Positions 12,305 through 21,711 of a stretch of 64,000 nucleotides of DNA are shown here, one piece after another; position 1 is the stretch's first letter, and the number at the start of each line of letters is the position of its first letter. Under the pieces are notes generated by a model, which saw only the letters and a list, made by a program, of their open reading frames with translations, was not told the DNA's origin and did no database searches. Position numbers and translations under genes: made by a program. Origin of the DNA: Spongilla lacustris (Eukaryota > Porifera > Demospongiae > Spongillida > Spongillidae); the NCBI GenBank assembly GCA_949361645.1, contig OX442429.1, forward strand, positions 8,028,373 through 8,092,372, in the 5' to 3' direction.

Positions 12305-15300
12305 CTTGGGAGGAGGGCAATAACTGGAGTAACCAGCAACACAAACCAGTATGCAGGTCTAGCAGCTGTCATATATAGCACCCAGTAAGTGTCAATAGTG
12401 TTCTGCTTGGTGTCAATTGCCATGTAAATCAGATTGAATAAGAAAGTGATCGCGATGCTGCCCCATAACACTGCATGGTGGACCCATGTCTGTTTGTGAA
12501 AGAATTACCAATATGGTCATCGATGCCAATACACAGCACACATACCCAGTGCATTGTCTCCACAGCACACATACCCAGAGCATAGTCTATACAGCCCACA
12601 TACCCAGTGCATAGTCCACACAGCACACATACCCAGTGCATTGTCTCCACAGCACACATACCCAGTGCATAGTCTCCACAGCACACATACCCAGTGCACA
12701 GTCTACACAGCACACATACCCAGTGCATAGTCTCCAGGGCTAGGTGCAGGGATGTTGTGATCACTATGGAGAAGTTGATGACCACACCAAATTCTGCAAC
12801 GCCAACATCTGTACTGATATATGCCTGTGGGCAGGATGTGTCCAGAACATTATAACATCTTGGCCCCATCTGTTGTGTTGTGTGTACATGTACATGGGGC
12901 TTCCTTTCATTGGTCACAAAGGGGTCACAGACCAGGCTGTCATAACCATGCATGTAACAAAGCACGCTATTCTAATTGACCTCTGACCCCATATGCAATG
13001 AAGAAGACCACAGCGCTCTCATACAGAGCATCCAACATGGTGAGCCAGAACCGCCATCTTGTGTACACCTTGGACAGCTGGCCCTGCTTGTAGTAACACT
13101 TGTCTTTTAGCAGCATTTGAGCCCCCAGATCCTGGTCACCAACGGCAACGACCAGGATTGGGAGGGAAGTATATATGAGATTGAAAATGATGAGGTTAAC
13201 TCCATCAATGGGGGTGGAGGCAGAGAAGCCATTGAAGAGTTGGTACCAGAACAGAACGACAGCATAGGCCTGTTGATAGACCACCAATAAACCAATACAA
13301 CCACCACACACTTATCCTCATAATCACAAACATGTCACCCCGTCCATCCTCACCATGTCACTCCACAGCCTCACCATGTCCCCACACCCTCACCATGTCA
13401 CCCACATCCTCACCATGTCCCCACACCCTCACCATGTCCCCACACCCTCACCATGTCACCCACACCCTCACCATGTCCCCCACATACCCTCACCATGTCA
13501 CCCCACATACCCTCACCAGTGTGTTTTAAACTCACAACATTCTTGTAGAAGAAGTAGAGCATCATGTTAGCAAGCCTAGAGTAGGACCAGTGTCCATGCA
13601 CCAGAAGGAGCCTCTCAAGAAACCTAAACCTGCCCATTGAAAAGTCACTGGCAATGACCGCCTGCATGGTGGAGATAGGTAATGTCTTCAAGATGCAGGG
13701 TAGAAGTGTAATGTGCACAAAAGCTACCTGGAGGTCCATGATCACTAACCACACCCACCTGGGGGTCCATGATCACTAGTGAACCACACCTACCTGGAGG
13801 TCCATGATCACTAACCACACCCATCTGGGGGTCTATGATCACTAACCACACCCACCTGGAGGTCCATGATCACTAACCCTACCTAGAGGTCCATGATCAC
13901 TAACCACACCCACCTGGTTGCCTTCTCTCCCGGCAATCCCAATGCCAACACTGGCAGTCTGTATCATGCTGACATCGTTAGCTCCATCACCCACAGCCAA
14001 GGTCATCACTCCAAGCTCCTTCTTCACCAGTTTGACCACTTCAGCCTAAAAAGCACAAAAAACCATTCTCTTCTTCCTACTTATATACCCTTCTCTATGA
14101 TATTCTGCCNNNNNNNNNNNNNNNNNNNNNNNNNNNNNNNNNNNNNNNNNNNNNNNNNNNNNNNNNNNNNNNNNNNNNNNNNNNNNNNNNNNNNNNNNNN
14201 NNNNNNNNNNNNNNNNNNNNNNNNNNNNNNNNNNNNNNNNNNNNNNNNNNNNNNNNNNNNNNNNNNNNNNNNNNNNNNNNNNNNNNNNNNNNNNNNNNNN
14301 NNNNNNNNNAACCAAAGTGACAAGTTAGGATGGGATCATGGCAACTATATGTCAGGAGCCTTGGGTAATGTGGTAGTCATGGCAACTACATCTCATGGGC
14401 CTTGGGTAATGTGGAGTCATGGCAACTACATCTCATGGGCCTTGGGTAATGTGGGAGTCATGGCAACTACATCTCAGGGGCCTTGGGTAATGTGGGAGTC
14501 ATGGCAACTAGTACCTACCAAGTAATTCCAGCTCTCTTTCAATTAACTGGGCGGATTCAAACAGCAAGCCTTCTTTGTTATCAAGACTAAGCTGAGCATG
14601 GTGGTGGGCATGGAGCCACTCCTGATAGTCCTTCTTGCTGAGGACCTGCGGGAAGAACAGCAGGAGCAGGAGGTATATGTATGCAACGTGTGCACATGTA
14701 ATAAAGCATAAACACACCACACACACCCACACACTCACACACCACACACCCCCACACACACACATACACCACACTCACACCACACACTCTCACACACACC
14801 CACACACACACACCCACACACACCATACACTTACACACCCCCCCCACACACTCTCACACACACCATACACTTACACACACCCCCCACACACTCTCACACA
14901 CACCATACACTTACACACATACCCCACACACTCACACACACACATACACCACACTCACACCACACACACACATACACCACACACACACACACACATACAC
15001 CACACTCTCACACACACCATACACTTACACACACACCCCACACACTCACACACACACATACACCACACTCACACCACACACACACATACACCACACACAC
15101 ACACACATACACCACACTCTCACACACACCCCACACACTTTACCCTCTTAGCTAAACACAATGTCCTCAGGCCCAGCTTGCTGTACATGTTAAGGTGTTG
15201 TTCAGTAATGGCCGCCCTTGTGTTGGTATGATCCTCAATGTCAGCCATCTTGTGGTACACTGAAGAGGGCAGACCACTTCGATGGGACAGGTTGCGGTAG

Positions 15301-17303
15301 ATGGTAGAGTCCGCTCCCTTTGAGTACAGCACAAGTGCCTCTGTACCCTCCTCCCTTACTATCACCGACATACACTTGCGCACAGAGTCAAACTCGAGTG
15401 TCTGAAGGACCTCAAATTTCACTGCTCCCCGGTGGGGGGTGTGGACTGTTGCCCAGTGTTGGGACTTGGCGGTGAGAACGTAACCATAGCTACGAGCGGC
15501 CTGGGGACAAGGTGTGTAGAGTACCATCACTTCACATTCCTCACCTTCCCAACTCATGACTAACAAACCCTCCCCTCCCTAAGTCATGACTAACAGCTCT
15601 CACCTCCCTAACTCATGACTAACAAACCCTCACCTCCCTAACTCATGACTAACAGCTCTCACCTCCCTAACTCATGACTAACAGCTCTCACCTCCCTAAC
15701 TCATGACTAACAGCTCTCACCTCCCTAAGTCATGACTAACAGCTCTCACCTCCCTAAGTCATGACTAACAAACCCTCACCTCCCTAAGTCATGACTAACA
15801 GCTCTCACCTCCCTAAGTCATGACTAACAAACCCTCACCTCCCTAAGTCATGACTAACAATCCTCACCTCCCTAAGTCATGACTAACAAACCCTCACCTC
15901 CCTAAGTCATGACTAACAGCTCTCACCTCCCTAAGTCATGACTAACAAACCCTCACCTCCCTAAGTCATGACTAACAGCTCTCACCTCCCTAAGTCATGA
16001 CTAACAGCTCTCACCTCCCTAAGTCATGACTAACAAACCCTCACCTCCCTAAGTCATGACTAACAGCTCTCACCTCCCTAAGTCATGACTAACAAACCCT
16101 CACCTCCCTAAGTCATGACTAACAATCCTCACCTCCCTAAGTCATGACTAACAAACCCTCACCTCCCTAAGTCATGACTAACAGCTCTCACCTCCCTAAG
16201 TCATGACTAACAAACCCTCACCTCCCTAAGTCATGACTAACAGCTCTCACCTCCCTAAGTCATGACTAACAACCCCCCCCCCCCCCCCCCCCCCCCCCCA
16301 CCTTATGACCATCTCAGGGTGAGGAGATAGCCATGAGAGATGTGGAAGTTATGGGATAGGTCAAAGTACCTCAACCAGTGCTGCCTCATCAGGTGACTCA
16401 GCTTCATAGACCACACCCTCTGGAGGGACATGGCCGCTGGAACCATCTCCCTCTTCCCTATGGGTCACCACCACCACAGTGTTGCATAGGACAATAGTGA
16501 GGAAGAAGTCTTCAATGCATCCCACTCCAAGGGTGGAGTCCAAAATGGCACTGGCCAGAACCTTGTCCTGGACAAGTGGGGCTTCCTGCGTATGACCAGG
16601 GGTGAGGATGGGGAGGAGAGCATGGAAGTAAGAAAAGGTAAACCTAGAAATGCACACACACACACATACACACACACATATACACAACATACACATGCAC
16701 AAACATGCACCCACACAACATGCACATATATAACTTACAATAGACACAGGACCTTCAGCAACCTGATCAGTTTTGTAAACTGAAGATCCAAGTGGGATGT
16801 TCAGAGTGAGGGTGCAGGCATGAGAGGTGAGAGGTGTGAGGAGGTAGGTGTGAGAGGTGTGATGAGGTAGGTGTGAGAGGTGTGAAGGTGTGAGGAGGTA
16901 GGTGTGAGAGGTGTGAGGAGGTAAGTGTGAGAGGTGTGAAGGTGTGAGGGCATGTAGGTGCATGAGGGTGCAGTGTGAGGGTGCAAGTGTAAGGGTTGTA
17001 AAAGTGTGGTCTGAAGCCAGGGTCATGCCATGAACATAAGATACACACACAATTTACTGAGTGAGCGTAATTGGTGCCTCCAATGGAACAGCAGCGAAAC
17101 ACCATCTCATTCTCTGTGAGGGTACCAGTTTTGTCTGAGAAGACGTACTCAATCTGGCCCAGGTCCTCGTTGACGTTGAGAGCCCGGCACTGGAAGGGTC
17201 TGTCGGTGCCCTCGTGGTACATGAAGGTGTCCCAGTTGATGAAGTACACTTGGGTGAACTTGACAATCTCAATGGATACGTACAAGGAGATGGGAACGAT
17301 CAC

Positions 17304-17371
<68 letters not shown>

Positions 17372-20300
17372 CGATAAATGGTACATGTAAGAATGTGAAT
17401 TTTTTCCCACTGCCAGATGAAAACCAATACAATGTACATTTTAAAATCAGACAAATTAAAAACATAAATAGGGTGCAAAAAATTAATTTCCAAGCCAGAG
17501 GGTCATCCATTCTATCAAAAAATTATACACCTAATAGCGAGGGGGGGGGCAAAAAAAAAAGTTATAGACACCATCCCAAAAATTCTTAAAACCAAGGGCC
17601 AGGTCAACCCCTCCCCCTCCGCCTTCGACCACGCCCATTTTTCGGCCACGCCCCTTAAAGTAATTACGTAATTGACAATTGACCACACCTACAATTAAGA
17701 TAATATTACAAATTGAAAGCAGGCTTCGTTGCAGATTGCTGTTGTAGGTGTTGTCACTTCGTCGCTTGCAGCTGGAGACGCTGTTTCACTTGTACCATAG
17801 AATTTCGCGATACTCAGTCTCTCGTGCCATGACGTAATGCACAGGCTGTAGGCCTATCGAATATTACATCCCTTGCCCATCAATTAAGGTTTGCGGTACT
17901 CCAACAAGATTTTGAAGAACGGCACGCATTATCGTTCATGATTTCGTAAAGTACTCGTTTAAACAATAGCAGGCGGGGCATGCTAGCGTGAGGCGTGAGT
18001 CGGCGTGACCTCATGCATGTTACTTAGTACCAGGTGTATCCGTGGCTTACTTAGTAGCGTTAGTATAGTTTTTATCTTTACATTGCTTTGCGACGCTTCA
18101 ATTGTTGCACTATTGGGTAGTGAATTGGTATGAAGGCCACGCCCACGAATTGTGTCTCAGTCACGTGATAATATGCTTTCCACAATGAAATAGCTTACAA
18201 TCGCACTAGATAGGCAGTTAAGCCATATCTTTGCACGAATTGGACACCCATGAACACTACAAACAATATGATTCCATCATTATGTTGCTGTAGTGCGAGC
18301 TAAAGTGCCAAAAAAAAATTAAGAAAAGTGATGAATTTTTTTTTTTAAATTTTTTTTGGCCAAGACCCCCCCCCCCCCCCCCCCCCTAACTTTGATACCT
18401 CATAACTTTTTTTCCTAGACCCCCCTGAAAAAAATAATAGCATATTCGTGATGCTCTCAATGAGCTCTTCAAAGTTGGGGGATGGTGTCTTTCACTTTGT
18501 TTTTTGCCCCCCCCTCGCCTAATAGATAACAAAATAAATATACAACTTATTGTTAACAATCACTGAACTTATTTATAGATGAACTAATAGGGGTGTAGGG
18601 GTACCAGCCCATCTGTAGGGGGTACCAGCCCACCTGTAGGGGGTACTAGCCCACCTGTAGGGGGTACCAGCCCATCTGTAGGGGGTACCAGCCCATCTGT
18701 AGGGGGTACCAGCCCACCTGTAGGGGGTACCAGCCCACCTGTAGGGGGTACCAGCCCACCTGTAGGGGGTACCAGCCCCCCTGTAGGGGGTACTAGCCCA
18801 CCTGTAGGGGGGTACCAGCCCACCTGTAGGGGGTACCAGCCCACCTGTAGGGGGTACCAGCCCACCTGTAGGGGTACCAGCCCACCTGTAGGGGGTACCA
18901 GCCCACCTGTAGGGGGTACCAGTCCACCTGTACTAACCACAGGCCCTAAGGCAAGACAACCATTGGGTATGTTGTTGATTATAACAACATCACAATAATA
19001 TGGTACATCGACCAGTTGGTTAAAAAGCCCTTAAGACTTCTGGGTACCAGCCCACCTGTAGGGGGTACCAGCCCACCTGTAGGGGGTGCCAGCCCACCTG
19101 TAGGGGGTGCCAGCCCACCTGTAGGGGGTGCCAGCCCACCTGTAGGGGGTACCAGCCCACCTGTAGGGGGTACCAGCCCACCTGTTTACCTGTAGAAGAA
19201 TGATGAAACTCCAGAAAGTGGTGAAGCCACTAAGGGCAGGTGTGAGTGTCTGGACGAAGTACGGTGTGTTGTGTCCCAACTGCATGTCTGACCACAGGCC
19301 ATTACCTGGTGTAGAAGAAAGGCAAGATGGAGGTGAGATGGACACCAGTTGAGCTATGTAGCTAGACCATCTCACACTTTAAAAGAAACCAACACATCAA
19401 ATATACACACAAATATGTACATGTCATGCACACACACACATGTATGTTGCTCCCCCAGGTAATTACTCTCCCTGTTAGATTATCCCTCCCCTCTCTCAAC
19501 CAGCATTCTCCTCCAGCCCATACAGTGCCCCTCCCCCTCCACTTATAAATACCTTGCCCACAGCCAAAATGTAGAAAACAAAGGGTTAATCAATACGAAG
19601 CAGTCACCAGCCCCTAACCAGTGAGGGAGAGGGGTGCCCAGACCTTTGCATTAACTGGATATACCCACTCACCAATGGCTCCCACCAAGCACAGAGCTAC
19701 CAGTATCACCACCTGTGCAATGACATCAATGTTGATGTCCTTCTCCAGCTTGCTCCTCTTGTAGCGAGGACCAGTGTTGTTCAGCATAGCCTTGGTCTCA
19801 TGCCCTATGTGAGAATAGTAACAGTCCTACTTAAAAAGCCCCTCCTACTTAACAGGCCCCTCCTACTTAACAGGCCCCTCCTACTTAACAAGCCCCTCCT
19901 ACTTAACAGGCCCCTCCTACTTAACAGGCCCCTCCTATTTAACAGGCCCCTCCTACTTAACAGGCCCCTCCCATTTAACAGGCCCCTCCTACTTAACAGG
20001 CCCCTCCTACTTAACAAGCCCCTCCTACTTAACAGGCCCCTCCTACTTAACAGGCCCCTCCTACTTCCTGTGCACACCCTCTCCTTCCACCCACCTGCAT
20101 ACACCACCAGCCCAATCACAGCTTTGGTATTCCTCAGCACACAGCTCCTTAAGAGAAGGTTACTGCGAGTGATTGGGACATGTTCCTTACCAGGAGAGGC
20201 ACTACATAAGAGAGAGGGCTAGGTAAGGGAAGTGAGGGTGGGGTATGGAGTAAGGGAAGTGAGGGTGGGGTATGGAGAGGACAAGGGGAGGGTGTGTGGC

Positions 20301-21653
20301 CTGGGAGAGTACCAAGGGGTGTGGCCTGGGAGAGTACCAAGGGGTGTGGCCTGGGAGAGTCAAGGCAGTTAGCATATGGATAGGCTGTAAAAGGCTGCAA
20401 TCAACAAACACTTACATGTATCCTGTGAACTCATAGATCTTGTTGTGAGGTCGCTCACATCGTACCTCGCCATGTAAGGTATCCGGTTCAAACTCACCCT
20501 ACAACATGTCAAATCACATGATGGGTTAGACACCATTGTGTGCAGTTATGACGGCCTAACCTCTGCGGTGCACTGCTGCGTCTGTAGCACAGCCTGCCTC
20601 TGCTTTAGGTTCGTTTCTCCATCGAGGGTCGCTGTTTCAATGTAACTAACACCTCCCTCATCACTTGAACGAAGCAGAAGGATGTCTGCCGGAATCTGAT
20701 TGTCACACAGAACTTCCACAAAGTCACCAAGCCGCACGTCCTTCCATTGGACTTCGTCGAATCTTCGTGCTTCTCTACAACAAGCGTGCACATGCAGAGT
20801 AAAATAATGGGCTATTCCATTATTTAATCTTACACCCCCATGGATGGCAATAATTGCAAACATACCCCCCCCCCCCCCCCCCCCCACCCCCCCGGGACAA
20901 TATATTTAACCCTGCACATGCATTTATTAAGTCTCCCCCCCCCCCCCCCCCCCCCCCCCCTAGGGACAGACTTATAAGTGCTCCCCTGGACAAGCTTGTG
21001 TTTTGCTCCATCCCCCTGGACAGGTCTTCTGGTATACCTTTTAGGCCCCCCCCCCCCCCCCCTCCTTTCTTTTCCCCCGGAACAGGCATTTAAATGACCA
21101 CCACCTCCAGAGCATATTCCCAATATCCCCCCCCCTGGACACCATTAATTGTGGGGTGTACGGTTAAATATTGGAATAGCCCAATATAGACCGCTCAGTG
21201 TATGCGCATTAAATAGATTATGTGTTAAAAACTGTACCGGTTGTAAATTCTGGCTTGCTTGCTATTCACTTCCTTATCGGATCTGTAGCGTCGATAGTCT
21301 TCAAATATATCTTTGACGGCTGTCACTAACAGCACAAACAAAACTGGAATAAACGCTATCTCCTTCCCAAAAACTTCTAACTCCGGCACCAAGTTTAGAA
21401 AGATTATGAAGACAAAATAGAGATTGGCACCACGATGAAATTGTTCCCATAAATTTTTGGGGAGAAAGTTAAAAACTGTATACTTGGTGGTGTGCACAGC
21501 ATTTGAGTAGGGAGTCGTGCGGCGCGTAAAACCAGGAACACGAATTTTTAGATACCATGGTGTCGGAGGCAGATGAACGCTTTGAGCTGTAAAACAGCGA
21601 TACCCGGGCGGCGGTGCAGCAGTATCATCAGCAGTATAAACCTTTTCGTCCAT
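12305..21653 (-). CDS. Class V P4-ATPase (ATP10-like lipid flippase), interrupted by gap
   Basis: Minus-strand exons: 21238-21653, 20561-20774, 20416-20498, 20095-20201, 19673-19804, 19190-19305, 17058-17303, 16739-16762, 16370-16585, 15144-15500, 14519-14645, gap, 13914-14045, 13536-13661, 12988-13269, 12720-12824 and 12305-12489. About 956 residues are recovered. Signature motifs are [17 protein letters not shown], the actuator [15 protein letters not shown] in M4, DKTGTLTEN with the phosphorylated Asp, KGAD in the nucleotide domain and GDGANDV. Wording around the actuator and DKTGT matches class V (ATP10A/B/D), which flip phosphatidylcholine or glucosylceramide at the plasma membrane with CDC50. 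The hinge and the TGDK block fall in the N gap. The donor after 12988 (GTCAGA) and the 24-nt exon are the least certain boundaries. The C-terminal exon is unresolved. Confidence 0.88.
12536..12735 (-). repeat. 29 bp array built on a 5' splice site
   Basis: Seven tandem 29 bp units abut the donor at 12719/12720. Each carries a copy of the exon end plus donor, reading TATGCACTGG|GTATGTGTGC on the minus strand, and includes about 14 bases of the exon's coding end. Confidence 0.88.
13333..13515. repeat. CACCATGTC-type minisatellite
   Basis: About ten irregular copies of ccctcaccatgtccccaca in an intron of the flippase gene. Confidence 0.85.
13735..13913 (-). repeat. About 31 bp array built on a 5' splice site
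   Basis: Five or six units abut the donor at 13913. On the minus strand the exon end CAG and donor GTGGGTGTGGTTAGTG are repeated, most copies keeping CCAG|GTGGGTGTGG. Confidence 0.85.
14110..14309. other. Assembly gap of 200 N
   Basis: Exactly 200 N, the usual placeholder for a gap of unknown size. It lies where the flippase exons for the P-domain hinge are expected. Confidence 0.95.
14325..14515 (-). repeat. About 40 bp array next to a flippase donor
   Basis: Four units containing atggcaactacatctcatgg start within 10 bp of the donor at 14518. The units repeat GTAGTTGCCATGAC, close to the donor-side GTAGGTACTAGTTGCCATG, although the register is less exact than in the other arrays. Confidence 0.7.
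14715..15135. repeat. CA-rich compound microsatellite
   Basis: Compound (CA)n with periodic CACACCATACACTTACAC higher-order units, intronic in the flippase gene. Confidence 0.9.
15545..16272. repeat. 28-29 bp minisatellite
   Basis: About 25 copies of a unit containing CTCCCTAAGTCATGACTAAC, alternating between cagctctcac and caaaccctcac endings. On the minus strand each unit carries GGAGGTGAG, a strong donor-like string. It is followed by about 26 C at 16273-16299. Confidence 0.9.
17306..17370. repeat. (CA)n microsatellite at the DKTGT-exon acceptor
   Basis: About 32 CA repeats directly upstream (minus strand TG repeats) of the acceptor for the exon at 17058-17303. Confidence 0.95.
17531..18525. 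mobile_element. Non-autonomous inverted-repeat DNA element (~995 bp)
   Basis: The left end CTAATAGCGAGGGGG and the right end, read in reverse as CTATTAGGCGAGGGG, are imperfect inverted repeats of about 45 bp. Both continue into a poly-A-rich stretch and a shared agacaccatccc motif. No transposase frame is inside. The element sits in intron 6 of the flippase. No clear target duplication was seen, so the superfamily is unassigned. Confidence 0.75.
18592..18932 (-). repeat. 20 bp array with donor-like units
   Basis: About 17 units of GGGTACCAGCCCACCTGTAG. On the minus strand each unit reads CTACAG|GTGGGC, matching the exon end and donor region at 19190. It is the same family as the array at 19040-19188, separated from it by about 110 bp of unique sequence. 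Confidence 0.88.
19040..19188 (-). repeat. 20 bp array abutting a flippase donor
   Basis: Seven units of the same 20 bp repeat end at the donor of the exon 19190-19305, whose last bases are CTACAG followed by GTAAACAGGTGGGC. Each unit repeats CTACAG|GTGGGC. Confidence 0.88.
19826..20067. repeat. 18 bp minisatellite (ctacttaacaggcccctc)n
   Basis: About 13 units in an intron of the flippase gene, with minor variants (aagcccctc, atttaacagg). Confidence 0.9.
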
Positions 21654-21711
21654 CTATTAATAATGCGCCATTGTAGTTAATAATGCTATTGAATTAATAA
21701 CCTGACCAAGA
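21654..21711. promoter_or_regulatory. 58 bp divergent intergenic region
   Basis: Only 58 bp lie between the flippase start codon (minus) and the fusion-gene start codon (plus). The DNA is AT-rich (taataatgcg, gaattaataa). Both 5' UTRs must be very short, or transcription of each gene must start inside the other. Confidence 0.5.

Noticed and set aside
15545..16272. Possible CRISPR-like regular spacing
   Set aside because: Units are head-to-tail with no unique spacers, and the genome is eukaryotic; it is an ordinary minisatellite.
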